This document shows, piece by piece, positions 8,427 to 18,836 of a stretch of DNA of 59,760 nucleotides (the first letter of the stretch is position 1; every line of letters begins with the position of its first letter). The stretch is taken from the NCBI GenBank assembly GCA_020440605.1, contig JAGRNT010000014.1, positions 63,231-122,990 of the forward strand, read 5' to 3'. Source of the stretch: a bacterium (lineage in GTDB: Bacteria; 4484-113; JAFGCY01). The position numbers and the translations under genes are program-made. The notes below the pieces were generated by a model that saw only the letters and a list, made by a program, of their open reading frames with translations, had not been told where the DNA came from and ran no database searches.

Positions 8427-8693
8427 TCAGTGCTGGTCCGGATCCTTCAGGACCCACTGGCCGTCTCTGTTTTCCACGTACTGCGACACCCTGAGCTGGG
8501 CCTGCTCCAGGAACTTCTGGCAGTTGCGCACCAGGCCCACCCCCTCCTCGAAACGCCCCAGCAGTTCCTCCAGCGGCAGCTCACCGCGCTCCATCTCGGC
8601 GACGATCTCCTCCAGGCGCGCAAAGCTGGCCTCAAAGGCTGACGCGCCCGACTCCTGCGCCGGCGCAGCGCCCGGCTGATCCTTGCTCGGCAT
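8427..8693 (-). CDS. xseB: Exodeoxyribonuclease VII small subunit
   Basis: 88 residues, the usual size for XseB. The family core is clear: FARLEEIVAEMERGELPLEE followed by FEEGVGLVRNCQKFLEQAQ, forming the helical pair that binds XseA. Exonuclease VII degrades single-stranded DNA to oligonucleotides. The ATG at 8693 is preferred because GGAGG lies 6 bases upstream; ATG 8750 in the same frame has no ribosome site. The large-subunit gene xseA is not in the window. Convergent with the RRM gene. Confidence 0.92.
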   Translation of the reverse strand: MPSKDQPGAAPAQESGASAFEASFARLEEIVAEMERGELPLEELLGRFEEGVGLVRNCQKFLEQAQLRVSQYVENRDGQWVLKDPDQH

Positions 8694-8990
8694 CTGTTCC
8701 TCCGCTTCCGGTCCGGCATCCCCGGCCTGGCCGAATAGGTCCTTGTCCATAGACAGAAATTGTAGCCCAGAGCGGATATCGGTCCCGGCTGGGGCCGTTC
8801 CGGCAATCCGGGAAGAACTTCTCAATTGGCTGTAAGTTTAAGAATTTTTAAAATTTTGTTTGACTTTGAGGTCAAATCATGGTTAAACTATTGATTGAGG
8901 GGTGTCCGCCTTACATATATCAATGCAGGGACCGGACCCTCCGGGAAGTAAATAAAAGAAAGGCATGTGGGTTCCTGAGGAGTAGGGAAA

Positions 8991-10766
8991 ATGACATACC
9001 TGAACGTTCGCAGGCTCGGAGCAACCGCCGTTGCCATCATGGCAAGTGCGGTCTTCGCGGTCAGCTGCGGCGGTGGCAGCAATTCCACCCCCGCGCAGGT
9101 TGACCTGAATGACAACGGTACCCCCGGTATCGTTGCCGGTGACAACGGCGGTGGCGGCAGCATCAGTGTCGGCCTGCCCCAGGCTGGCTTCGCCCCCGAC
9201 CAGGTACCCGGTGCGTCCGAGGATGCCCCGCTGGGCCTGAATGTGGACTACACTCCGGTGGTGGGCGGCTTTGAGACCATCAAGTCCTCCGCCAAGTCCT
9301 CCTCGGATCTTGCCCCCGGTGATGACCTGGCGATCCGCGCGGCGACCATCGCCGAGTTCGGCGCTGAGCCGGATTACGAGGCTGAGAACCCGAGCTTCGA
9401 GGAGGGCGGCATCGTCACCCTCTGGGTGGAGTACGAGGTAAGCGGCCAGGCCCCCGGCGTTGCCATCAGCTGGTATTCCGCCGAGACCGAGATTGACTAC
9501 ACCTCCCCGTTCATCCCGCTGGACGGTGCTGGAACCTACACCACGAAGTTCACCGCCACGGTGCCCGTGGGCAGCGCCGGTCCCGCCAGCTACGACTTCT
9601 CGCTGGACTACGGCAAGATCGCCAGTGTGGTGGTCGGCCCCGGCATCGAGGGGCCGGACACGGTGAACGTGCCCTTCACGATCACCGAAGTCACCCCGAA
9701 TGACGAGGAGGAGTATGAGCCCCCGACCGACGGTGAGGATCCGGAGTGCAACGCCGAGATCAGCATCAGCTGGGCGGAGGACAACCTCTCCGTGACCACC
9801 ACCGCGACGCAGTTCCTCTCCAATGTGGTGCTGCAGTTCGAGGACTGGAGCGAGCAGGTCTTCGCCGACCTCGATGAGAACGAGACCTACACCGGCACCT
9901 TCAGCGGCAGCGGCAGCAACGCCGGCAAGCGCCTGCGCGGTGTCTGGGTCAAGGCGGGCTGCAACGGCGACCAGAGCAAGGGTGTGTACTTCGGCAACAA
10001 CATCACCGGACACTCCCTGATGGTCTGGGAGGATCTGATCCAGAACTCCGACTATGACTACAACGACTTCGTCTCCTCGATGTACCTGAAGGAGATCCGC
10101 AACGGCGACGGCGACCTGATCGAGATCAACCTCGAGATCAAGGCCCTGGCCCGCGGTGCCGGTTATGACCATGACTGGCAGTTCAACATCGACAGTGCCT
10201 TCCCGGGCGCGACCTGCGTGGCGACGATCGACCAGTACTACGCCACCGGCCTGCGGCACGGTCCGCAGCGCATCTGGTACTCCAACCAGGGCGTGAGCAT
10301 CCCCGTGTTCGTGAGCAGCAAGCAGGCCCTGCCGGCTCCTCCGGGCTACTGGGCTACCAACGCCTTTGACAACCAGCCGGTCGTCAACGGTGACTACGCC
10401 ATTGTCAAGATCCAGTTTGACGAGCCGATGGAGCAGGGTACGTACACCAGTATGCCCTATGAGCCCGAGCTGCGCGTCCATCCGAGCGGCGGCAACGTCT
10501 ACGTGGTGCCGCTCTGGACCAAGCCCGGCGACTACATCGACTCCAACGGCCGTCCGCTGGCCTTCATCGTGCCCAACACCTACGCCTGGTGCGCCGAGAG
10601 CAAGCGGATCTGGAACGTCTACCCCGGCTTCAATGACTTCGCCAACTGGGCCAACGGCAGTGCCTCCGAGCCCAACCAGAAGTTCTATGACACGGCCCCG
10701 GTCGGCGACTACTTCAATGAGAGCTACACCCTGATCAACTCCGTGGAGTTCATCACCGAGCTCTAG
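8991..10766 (+). CDS. LruC-domain lipoprotein, copy 1
   Basis: 591 residues. Type II signal peptide: hydrophobic stretch then VSC followed by GGGSNST, giving a lipidated Cys near residue 26. Residues 75-230 form an unknown beta-rich region (LWVEYEVSGQAPGV, YDFSLDYGK). The C-terminal half has the LruC/DUF4842 hallmark WEDLIQNSDYDYNDFV, whose acidic residues probably bind calcium, and RGAGYDHDWQFNID. Function unknown; such proteins are outer-surface or extracellular. GGAG at -14 to -11 precedes the ATG. The upstream region holds a TTTGAC/GTCAAA inverted repeat (8859-8876). A second, very similar gene follows at 11924, so this is a tandem duplication. Confidence 0.88.
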   Translation: MTYLNVRRLGATAVAIMASAVFAVSCGGGSNSTPAQVDLNDNGTPGIVAGDNGGGGSISVGLPQAGFAPDQVPGASEDAPLGLNVDYTPVVGGFETIKSSAKSSSDLAPGDDLAIRAATIAEFGAEPDYEAENPSFEEGGIVTLWVEYEVSGQAPGVAISWYSAETEIDYTSPFIPLDGAGTYTTKFTATVPVGSAGPASYDFSLDYGKIASVVVGPGIEGPDTVNVPFTITEVTPNDEEEYEPPTDGEDPECNAEISISWAEDNLSVTTTATQFLSNVVLQFEDWSEQVFADLDENETYTGTFSGSGSNAGKRLRGVWVKAGCNGDQSKGVYFGNNITGHSLMVWEDLIQNSDYDYNDFVSSMYLKEIRNGDGDLIEINLEIKALARGAGYDHDWQFNIDSAFPGATCVATIDQYYATGLRHGPQRIWYSNQGVSIPVFVSSKQALPAPPGYWATNAFDNQPVVNGDYAIVKIQFDEPMEQGTYTSMPYEPELRVHPSGGNVYVVPLWTKPGDYIDSNGRPLAFIVPNTYAWCAESKRIWNVYPGFNDFANWANGSASEPNQKFYDTAPVGDYFNESYTLINSVEFITEL

Positions 10767-10790
10767 CCCGAGGATCTTCAGGAACGATCC

Positions 10791-10822
10791 GGGAGCCCGC
10801 CCTGCGCGGGCTCCCTTTTTTT
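10791..10822 (+). terminator. Strong intrinsic terminator of LruC copy 1
   Basis: 10-bp GC-rich stem GGGAGCCCGC/GCGGGCTCCC with a 5-base loop, followed by seven T residues. It starts 24 bases after the stop codon. Confidence 0.95.
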
Positions 10823-10825
10823 CTT

Positions 10826-11640
<815 letters not shown>

Positions 11641-11923
11641 GGTTAAATCAGGAACCATGTGGATCCCATACAGGTCGATTATGGGCCGGGATTTGCAGAG
11701 TGTTTTGCAGAAGAATATTTTTCAATAAATTAGACACGCAGTTGCCTTGTTAAGTCAAATATAAACATGGTTATATCCGCGTTAAGTCTTAATTTAGAGC
11801 CCTGAGACGGGTAAACTATCTGGTGATCAGATTGCTGACTTGGTAGATCGGCGGAAAGCGGAGCTGAGTTCTGACAGTCTGAGTAACCAGGAAAGGCATC
11901 TGATGCCCTTGAGGAGAACGGAA

Positions 11924-13708
11924 ATGAATACACCTACATTGCACAGATGGGGCGCAGCAGTCATCACGGCTGCCGTGTCCGCGCTGTTTGCAGCGAGCTG
12001 CGGCGGTGGAAGCTCCACCCCGGGTCCCGTTGATCTGAGCGACAACGGCGCACCGGGCATCGTCACCAACGACAGCACGGGCGGCAGCATCAGCGTCGGC
12101 CTGCCCCAGGCGGGTTTCGCCCCCGACCAGGTTCCCGGTGCGTCTGAGGATGCCCCGCTGGGCCTGAACACCGATTACACCCCGGTGGTCGGCGGCTTCG
12201 AGACCACCAAGTCCTCCGCCAAGGCCAGCTCCGCGCTGCAGCCCGGCGATGACCTGGCAATCCGTGCGGCGACCATCGCCGAGTTCGGTGAGCAGCCGGA
12301 CTACGAGGCCGAGAACCCCTCCTTCATCGAGGGAGAGATCGTCACCCTCTGGGTGGAGTATGAGGTCAGCGGCCAGGCTCCCGGCGTGGAGATCTCCTGG
12401 TTCTCCGCCGAGACCGAGATTGATTTCACCGCTCCCTTCATCGCGCTTGACGGCGCAGGCGTCTACACCACGAAGTTCACCGCCACGGTGCCCGTGGGCA
12501 GCGCCGGCCAGGCCAGCTACGACTTCTCGCTGGACTACGGTAAGACCGTGAGCCTCGTCGTCGGTCCCGGCCTCGAGGGCCCGGACACCGTGAACGTGCC
12601 CTTCCAGATCGTGGCCAACACCCCGAACACGGAAGTCACCTTCGAACCCCCGACCGAGACCCCTCCGGGTGACCATCCGGCCTGCGTGCCCCACATCAGT
12701 GTGGTCTGGAGCAATGACGATACTTCAGTGACTGTCACTTCCTCCAAGAACCTTTCCAATGTGGTGCTGCAGTTCGAAGACCTCACTTACCAGAAGTTTG
12801 AGAAGCTCACCGGATTCACAGGTACTTTCAAGGGTACCGGCAACAACGCCGGCAAGCGCCTGCGCGGTGCCTACGTGCACTCTGGCTGCAACACTGACTA
12901 CTGGAATGAGATCAACCCGAGCTGGGGTGAGTATTTCTCACACAACATCACCGGCCACAACCTGATGGTCTGGGAAGACCTGATCCAGAATTCCGACTAC
13001 GACTACAACGACTTCGTCTCCTCGATGTTCATCCGCGAGATCCGCGACCAGAACGGCGACCTGATCGAGATTGACCTCGAGATCAAGGCTCTGGCCCGTG
13101 GTGCCGGTTACGACCATGACTGGCAGTTCAACATCGACAGCGCCTTCCCTGGTGCCACCTGCGTCGCGACCATCGACCAGTATTACGCCAACGGCAACCG
13201 CCACGGTGCCCAGCGCATCTGGAACTCCACTCAGGGCGTCAGCATCCCCGTGTTCGTGAGCAGCAAGCAGGCCCTGCCGGCTCCTCCGGGCTACTGGGCG
13301 ACCAACGCCTTTGATAACCAGCCGGTCGTCAATGGTGACTACGCCATCGTCAAGATCCAGTTCGACGAGCCGATGGAGCAGGGCAGCTACACCGGCATGC
13401 CCTACGAGCCCGAGCTGCGTGTCCATCCGAGCGGCGGTAACGTCTATGTGGTGCCGCTCTGGACCAAGCCCGGCGACTACATCGATTCCAACGGCCGTCC
13501 GCTGGCCTTCATCGTCCCCAACACCTACGCCTGGTGCGCCGAGAGCGTGAAGATCTGGACAGTCTATCCGCAGTTCAACAACTGGGCGAACTGGGCTAAC
13601 GGAAGTGCTCCTGAGCCGAATGCGAAGTTCTACGACTACGCTCCGGTTGGGGACATCTTCAACCAGTCCTACACCCTGATCAACTCAGTCGAGTTCATCA
13701 CGCAGTAG
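11924..13708 (+). CDS. LruC-domain lipoprotein, copy 2
   Basis: 594 residues from ATG 11924 (GAGGAG 7 bases upstream); starting at 11840 would bury the signal peptide. Lipobox AASC then GGGSST. Nearly the same as copy 1 over the N-terminal third and the whole C-terminal half (WEDLIQNSDYDYNDFV kept), but the middle, about residues 240-300, has diverged strongly and carries small insertions (TNTPNTEVTFEPPTETPPGD, DYWNEINPSWGEYF). Shared flanks on both sides show a tandem duplication of the whole transcription unit including terminator and downstream hairpins. Divergence confined to the middle suggests altered binding specificity with a conserved scaffold (inference). Confidence 0.88.
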   Translation: MNTPTLHRWGAAVITAAVSALFAASCGGGSSTPGPVDLSDNGAPGIVTNDSTGGSISVGLPQAGFAPDQVPGASEDAPLGLNTDYTPVVGGFETTKSSAKASSALQPGDDLAIRAATIAEFGEQPDYEAENPSFIEGEIVTLWVEYEVSGQAPGVEISWFSAETEIDFTAPFIALDGAGVYTTKFTATVPVGSAGQASYDFSLDYGKTVSLVVGPGLEGPDTVNVPFQIVANTPNTEVTFEPPTETPPGDHPACVPHISVVWSNDDTSVTVTSSKNLSNVVLQFEDLTYQKFEKLTGFTGTFKGTGNNAGKRLRGAYVHSGCNTDYWNEINPSWGEYFSHNITGHNLMVWEDLIQNSDYDYNDFVSSMFIREIRDQNGDLIEIDLEIKALARGAGYDHDWQFNIDSAFPGATCVATIDQYYANGNRHGAQRIWNSTQGVSIPVFVSSKQALPAPPGYWATNAFDNQPVVNGDYAIVKIQFDEPMEQGSYTGMPYEPELRVHPSGGNVYVVPLWTKPGDYIDSNGRPLAFIVPNTYAWCAESVKIWTVYPQFNNWANWANGSAPEPNAKFYDYAPVGDIFNQSYTLINSVEFITQ

Positions 13709-13727
13709 TCTCATCCTGGACTCAGAC

Positions 13728-13760
13728 GGGGGATCCGCCTTGCGCGGGTCCCCCTTTTTT
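13728..13760 (+). terminator. Strong intrinsic terminator of LruC copy 2
   Basis: 11-bp stem beginning GGGGGATCCGC and closing GCGGGTCCCCC, followed by six T residues, 19 bases after the stop. Its layout matches the terminator of copy 1. Confidence 0.93.
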
Positions 13761-13761
13761 G

Positions 13762-14664
13762 TTTCCCGTTCGGCTGAAGCCTCACGGGTCTGGCGCTGCG
13801 GTCGGCTTAGCCGCCCGGGTCGCGCGGAAGGAGCAGGAGGCTAGATGTCAGTCTGGCAATACCGGCACGCGGGAAGTTGCCACGTGCAATCAGCGAGAGG
13901 CTAGGCCTTGAGCTGTATTGCAGACCCGCGAATGCTTGCATGAGCGGGAGACAGGATATGGTCTGACCCTGCGGCGAAAGCAAGTTTCGCCGGGTCGGGT
14001 TGAAGTTGCAGGAGATTTGAAGTTGCCCCGTGCAATCAGCGAGAAGCTCTGCTTTGAGCTGTATTGCAGACCGTCGAGTGCTCGCACGAGACGGAAGGGG
14101 AAATAGTTCTGGCGCAAGCCAGGCGCGGAGGCCCGGTGCAAACCGGGCAATGAAGGCCGGATGTCAGTCCGGCAATAGGCAGGAGGCAGAAGGCAGGTAG
14201 TCCGGCGTTCACGCCGGGTCAGGCCGTAAACGGCCTGCTACCGATGTTCCCTTGCAGACCGTCGAGTGCTCGCATGAGCGGAAAGGGGAAACAGGGAGCG
14301 CGAGCATTCAGCGCGCTGGCCCGGCGGCATTCAGCCGCCTGCGGAGATTGGTGGCAGTCTGGCAATGGAGGCCGGATGTCAGTCCGGCAATAGGCAGGAG
14401 ACAGAAGGCAATAGGCAGGAGGCAGAAGGCAGGTAGTCCGGCGTTCACGCCGGATCGGTCCCCATCATCCGGATCAGACGGCAGATGCCGGATCAGGCCG
14501 TGGGTGTCGGGTCAGGCCGTAAACGGCCTGCTACCGCAATTCACTGGCAGACCCGGGATTTTCTACCTGCCGGCAACTGCCAACTGTTCACTGATCACTG
14601 TTCACTCTCCACTGACTACTGACAACTGCCTACTGCCCACTGACTACTGCCAACTGCCTACTGC
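13762..14664. repeat. Intergenic hairpin array C
   Basis: About 900 gene-free bases opening with a close copy of the start of array B (13763-13880). Units: CGGC/GCCG (13803-13813), GCTAGA/TCTGGC (13840-13857), GCAAT/ATTGC (13886-13921), GA-bulged CCCGC/GCGGG (13925-13948), GACCC-GGCGAAA/TTTCGCC-GGGTC (13965-13996), GCAAT/ATTGC (14032-14067), GA-bulged CCGTC/GACGG (14071-14094), CTGGC/GCCAG and CCCGGT/ACCGGG with GCAA loops (about 14109-14148), GCCGGA/TCCGGC (14156-14173 and 14371-14388), several CAGGCCGTAAACGGCCTG palindromes, then from about 14575 an ACTGACT/ACTGCC-type degenerate tandem run up to the stop of the next gene. Confidence 0.85.
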
Positions 14665-16281
14665 CTACTTCCTCCCATTGCTAAGTCTATCGGCCAGCTG
14701 CGCCTCGTACAGTGACAACGGCTCCACCGGTCCCTCGTTCCAGTGCTCCCAGTGCGCCCCCGCCGGTACGAGCCGCTTCTTCAGTCCGGGATCATCGCCC
14801 CAGCGCATGTTGCCACTCATCCACTTGGACTCGCAGCCGATCGCGTAGTTCTGGGCCAGCGGCGGCTGCTCACAGGCGATCCCGCCCTCCGGTGCCCGGC
14901 AGTTCCAGAGCACGCAGTAGGCCGCACTCCAGCCATGCCCCGTGCCGTAGTTGCCGCGGTTCCAGAGTGCGAGCACGAGCTCGGTCTGCGGGTCCTCGAA
15001 ACTCAGGTTGTCATAGAGCGTGCCCGTGCTGTAGCGGTGGTGCGGCTCACTCGATGAAAAGGCCCCGCGCGACTGGCAGGCAGTGAACACCGTGCCGGCG
15101 CTGCGGTTGGTGGCAACGGCGAAGTCATGCCGCCCGCCCTCCGCCAGGCAGCCCTTAACCAGGTGGTTCTGCCCGCCGCAGTTGAAGCTGTAGCGCCGCC
15201 CGCCGGCGATCTGCGACTTCGGCGAGAGACTGCTGCAGTTGAACACCGAGCCGTGCGAGCTTTCATGCCCGAAGCTCACGAGCGCGAAGCCGAAGTTGCG
15301 GCTCGTCACATCCCGCACCCAGATGTTGCGGCAGTAGTCAAAGTCCACTCCGGTCCAGCCGTGGTCCTCATCCGTCTCCGAGGCGTAGTCACTGACGAGC
15401 TGCAGCTGTTCCACCCCGATCCTGTTCAGCAGCAGCGAGTCGTCATAGCGGTAGACGAAGCTCTCCGCCCAGTCACTGTCGAGGTCATGGAAGAGCGGGA
15501 CGTCGAAGCTCAGGGTGTTGCCGGTGATCGCGGTCAGACGCCGCAGGTAGCGCAGGTCGCGGCTGCCCGCCGTCCACTGCGTGATCTTCGCCGTGCGGCT
15601 CTCCGGGATGCGGTCCATCCCGAGTTCGCTGATCCACTTCTCAGTGCTGCTGCGCTGGATCACCACGAGCTGGCCCACTCTGTAGAGCGAGCCGTCGCGC
15701 ACGCGCAGGCTGCGGGCCCCGAGCGGTACGAAGCTGTTGGCAACTTCGCTGCGGCTGCGCGGAATCTCCGGATAGGCCGGCAGCTCACCCGCGGGCCTGG
15801 CAATGATCAGGCTGCGCTGGCCCCTGCCGGCCGCACGCAGGATGGTGCCTCCCGGGCCCTGGCCGCTGCCCCTCAGCACGATCCCGCTCGCGCTGATGCG
15901 CAGGCTGCCGTCCACCCGGAATTCGCCCGGCGCGAGCAGCAGCGCCCCGCGGAAACCGTCCTCGTCCAGCGGACGCTGGGCCAGGGCATCGAGGCTGCGC
16001 TGGATGCGCTTCGTGTCGTCAGCCCCGCCGGGGCTGAGCTGGATCACATCCGCGACAGCCGGTGGCTGGCGGCCGTCGCCATAGTAGCCGGCATGGCTGA
16101 AGTCCGGGATGCGGTTGCCGCGCGCATCCGCCTGGTACTGCAGGCGGCCAGTGCTGCCCGGCCAGACGAGCGTGCTGTGCAGGGCCTCGCGGCCGTTGCC
16201 AGGCTGCGGCGTGCCGAGCAGTAGCAGGGCCAGCAGCGGGAGGCCGAGGGCGGCGCTGCGCGGAATGCTGATTCGTGCCAT
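14665..16281 (-). CDS. Secreted right-handed beta-helix protein (pectate-lyase-like fold)
   Basis: 538 residues from ATG 16281, which gives a clean signal peptide (RISIPRSAALGLPLLALLLL). GGADDTKRIQRSLDAL is the opening typical of pectate-lyase-3/tail-spike beta-helix proteins, followed by LLLAPGEFRVDGSLRISASG, GIVLRGSGQ and a long run of short strands with Asn and Gly turns (NCGGQNHLVKGCLAEGG, NYAIGCESKW). Likely binds or cleaves an acidic polysaccharide, but I see no unambiguous catalytic set. The TAG stop lies inside the repeat run at the end of array C. Divergent from 16389. No strong ribosome site; ATG 16329 is an alternative. Confidence 0.75.
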   Translation of the reverse strand: MARISIPRSAALGLPLLALLLLGTPQPGNGREALHSTLVWPGSTGRLQYQADARGNRIPDFSHAGYYGDGRQPPAVADVIQLSPGGADDTKRIQRSLDALAQRPLDEDGFRGALLLAPGEFRVDGSLRISASGIVLRGSGQGPGGTILRAAGRGQRSLIIARPAGELPAYPEIPRSRSEVANSFVPLGARSLRVRDGSLYRVGQLVVIQRSSTEKWISELGMDRIPESRTAKITQWTAGSRDLRYLRRLTAITGNTLSFDVPLFHDLDSDWAESFVYRYDDSLLLNRIGVEQLQLVSDYASETDEDHGWTGVDFDYCRNIWVRDVTSRNFGFALVSFGHESSHGSVFNCSSLSPKSQIAGGRRYSFNCGGQNHLVKGCLAEGGRHDFAVATNRSAGTVFTACQSRGAFSSSEPHHRYSTGTLYDNLSFEDPQTELVLALWNRGNYGTGHGWSAAYCVLWNCRAPEGGIACEQPPLAQNYAIGCESKWMSGNMRWGDDPGLKKRLVPAGAHWEHWNEGPVEPLSLYEAQLADRLSNGRK

Positions 16282-16388
16282 ACTGAACTGATCGGATGCG
16301 CGGGCGGCAGGGTAAATCCCGGGCCGCATGAACAGCACGGCAGCTGACCGAGTCTGTGTATCAGGAAGTTTCAGTGGGGAATGTGGAA

Positions 16389-17222
16389 ATGATTGCAAGA
16401 TATATCTGGCTGGCAACCCTGGCCGGCATGCTGCTGACCTCAATGAGCGGTGCACCAAGCGCTGAAGAACAGTACAGCGAATCAGGGCTGACAACGGAGC
16501 AGCGCCTGGAGATACTGCGTGAACACACTTATGAGCCGGAATTCACGTGGAAGATGCCTGCCGCAATCAGTTTCGAGCAGGATGGTGATGACAGGCAGTA
16601 CCTGCATGATGAGCGCATCAGTGGGAGCAATGCGATTGCAATCGCCGCAACATGTTATGCGGCCAGCAAGCTGGACTTCGAAGTGACAATGCGGGACCTG
16701 ATGGACAATGGCTTCTGGCCTTACGAATGGTTCCCGGAGGGCATTGATCCCGAGCTGCCCTTTGGCAATTTCGGGATCTCCGGAACGGACATTTCCGGGA
16801 TCGAATACCTGGAGTGGATCGTGCTGAACCGCGATGACCCGCGCTGGGTGATGGACGCCCGTTACAACATCCTGCGCGCTTCATATGACCTGCTCTACCG
16901 GGAGGAGATGGCTGACAGTTATGCGGAGCTGGAGCGCTTGCCGCAGTTCTGGTACAACGAAATCGAGGACCGTCCGATGCAGGAAAGTGAATTGGACGGT
17001 GACTACAGCATGGTTGATCCCATGCAGTACCAGCTCTTGTACTTTACAAATCGAATCCAGGATCCCGATGGCAGGAAGTTCCCACTACTCAACTACATTT
17101 CCTTCCCCGGTCCGGTAACCGCCAGTATCAGCAACAATTCGCAGTACGACTCACAGTATCGCGACCCGACCAGGTCTGCGCAGCCGGAGCCTGAAGATGA
17201 GGATGGTACGGAGCAGCAATAA
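16389..17222 (+). CDS. Secreted protein of unknown function
   Basis: 277 residues. Signal peptide (MIARYIWLATLAGMLLTSMS, cleavage near GAPSA). The mature part is acidic and rich in Tyr, Glu and Asp (YLEWIVLNRDDPRWVMDARY; ELERLPQFWYNEIEDRP), with a Pro-Glu-Asp-rich end (PEPEDEDGTEQQ). ATG 16389 is chosen because it places the signal at the N-terminus and has a GGGGAATG-type region before it; the frame is open from 16356. No family recognised. 35 bases upstream of the aldehyde dehydrogenase gene, but the functions do not suggest a link. Confidence 0.7.
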   Translation: MIARYIWLATLAGMLLTSMSGAPSAEEQYSESGLTTEQRLEILREHTYEPEFTWKMPAAISFEQDGDDRQYLHDERISGSNAIAIAATCYAASKLDFEVTMRDLMDNGFWPYEWFPEGIDPELPFGNFGISGTDISGIEYLEWIVLNRDDPRWVMDARYNILRASYDLLYREEMADSYAELERLPQFWYNEIEDRPMQESELDGDYSMVDPMQYQLLYFTNRIQDPDGRKFPLLNYISFPGPVTASISNNSQYDSQYRDPTRSAQPEPEDEDGTEQQ

Positions 17223-17257
17223 CGCAGTGCTGGCTCGACAGCCGCTACACTGCGGGT

Positions 17258-18679
17258 ATGTCCGCAGATGCAAACAAGACGAACCGCGTCACCGCGCCCT
17301 GGGACCTTTCCCTGATCCGTGAGCTGCCGCTTGACAACCGGCAGGCCGTTGACAAGGCGCTGGATACCGCCCGGGCCTGTGCTGACAACTTCGACTCGCG
17401 CCTGAGCATTGACGAGCGCCTGCGGATCCTGCGCCGGGCCCGTGAGCTGATGGCGCAGCGCGCGGAGGAGCTGGCGCTGACGGCTGCGCGCGAGGGTGGC
17501 AAGCCGCTCGTTGACAGCCGCGTGGAGGTTGCGCGGGCGATCAACGGCTTCGAGATCGCGATCAACACGCTCAGCACGATGACGGGTGAAACGATCCCGA
17601 TGGGCCTCAACCCGGCCAGCATGGGCCGCCGGGCCTGGACGGTGCCGGAGCCGGTCGGCGTGGTGGCCGCGATCTCCGCCTTCAACCATCCCGTCAACCT
17701 GATCGTGCACCAGGCCGTGCCTGCCATCGCCGTGGGCTGCCCCGTGATCGTCAAACCGGCGGACGGCACGCCGCTCTCGGCATACTCCGTTGTCGAAATC
17801 CTGCATGAGGCGGGCCTGCCGCGGCAGTGGTGCCAGATCCTCCTGACGGACATCCCGGACGCCGAGAAGCTGGCAACGGACCCGCGCGTGGACTACCTGA
17901 GTTTCATCGGCTCCTACCGGGTGGGCTGGATGCTGCGCTCGAAGCTCGCCCCCGGCACGCGCCTCGCGCTCGAGCATGGCGGTACGGCGCCGGTGATCCT
18001 CGGCGCAGACCTGCGCTGCTTCAGCCCGCAGGCCCTGATCAGTCCGCTGGCGAAGGGTGCCTTCTACCACAGCGGCCAGGTCTGTGTCAGCGTGCAGCGG
18101 ATCTACGCGCCGGCGGCGGAGGCTGAGTGGTTTGGCAATGCGCTGGCGGATTACGCGCGCGATCTCGTGGTGGGCGATCCCACGCTGGAAGGGACGGACT
18201 GCGGGCCGCTGATCCGTCCGTCCGAGGTGGAGCGTGTGGAGCAGTGGGTGCAGGAGGCCGTGGACGGCGGCGCGCAACTGCTCTGCGGCGGCCGGCGGCT
18301 CAGCGAGACCTGCTATGCACCGACCGTGCTGCTGGATCCGCCGGATGCTGCGAAGGTCACGCGCGAGGAGATCTTCGGTCCCGTGGCCTGCGTGTACTCA
18401 TATGACAATCCTGACAATGCGATCCGGCGTGCCAACGACTCGCCCTTTGCCTTCCAGGCCGCGGTGTTCACGCAGGAGATTGACAATGCAATGTACATTG
18501 CGGACCGCCTGCATGCGGCGGCGGTGATGGTCAACGACCACACGGCCTTCCGGGTGGACTGGATGCCGTTTGGCGGCCGCAAACTCAGCGGGCTGGGCGT
18601 GGGCGGGATCAACTACGCGATGCGCGACATGTGCCAGGACAAGCTGGTGGTGGTGAAGGAGCTCAGGCCCATGGCCTGA
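17258..18679 (+). CDS. Aldehyde dehydrogenase superfamily enzyme
   Basis: 473 residues, full length for the NAD(P)-dependent ALDH family. All landmark residues are present: Asn in SAFNHP (N143), Lys in VIVKPADGTP (K166), FIGS turn (218-219), Glu in LALEHGGTAP (E239) and the nucleophile Cys in GQVCVSVQR (C276). It oxidises an aldehyde to the acid through a thioester. The substrate is not evident; the sequence resembles the broad glyceraldehyde-3-phosphate/lactaldehyde/succinate-semialdehyde-like group. Starts 35 bases after the unknown secreted protein. The stop at 18679 is followed at once by an inverted repeat array. Confidence 0.92.
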   Translation: MSADANKTNRVTAPWDLSLIRELPLDNRQAVDKALDTARACADNFDSRLSIDERLRILRRARELMAQRAEELALTAAREGGKPLVDSRVEVARAINGFEIAINTLSTMTGETIPMGLNPASMGRRAWTVPEPVGVVAAISAFNHPVNLIVHQAVPAIAVGCPVIVKPADGTPLSAYSVVEILHEAGLPRQWCQILLTDIPDAEKLATDPRVDYLSFIGSYRVGWMLRSKLAPGTRLALEHGGTAPVILGADLRCFSPQALISPLAKGAFYHSGQVCVSVQRIYAPAAEAEWFGNALADYARDLVVGDPTLEGTDCGPLIRPSEVERVEQWVQEAVDGGAQLLCGGRRLSETCYAPTVLLDPPDAAKVTREEIFGPVACVYSYDNPDNAIRRANDSPFAFQAAVFTQEIDNAMYIADRLHAAAVMVNDHTAFRVDWMPFGGRKLSGLGVGGINYAMRDMCQDKLVVVKELRPMA

Positions 18680-18694
18680 CTGTAAGTGGTCAGT

Positions 18695-18836
18695 GGTCAG
18701 TGGTCAGAAGCAGAAGCAGAAACAGAAACAGCAGAAAGTAGGGGTATCAGGGTGTGAAAGGTTGCCAAGCAGCTCAGGCATTCATTATGCTGCTTCTCAT
18801 CCTTATTCTGATTCTCATTCTGATTCTGGCAACTGT
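18695..18836. repeat. Inverted AGCAGA-type array
   Basis: A run of GTGGTCA/AGAAGCAGA/AAACAG units (about 18695-18737), then a 50-base core, then the reverse complement type CTGCTTCTCAT...ATTCTGATTCTG (about 18790-18827). The right arm reaches into the 3' end of the adjacent minus-strand membrane protein gene and codes for its last residues (LPESE). Related arrays are at 20470 and 23984. Confidence 0.8.

Noticed and set aside
8880..8990. Riboswitch in the leader of LruC copy 1
   Set aside because: Only a TTTGAC/GTCAAA inverted repeat and weak pairing are visible; no match to c-di-GMP, cobalamin or other riboswitch cores that I can recognise.
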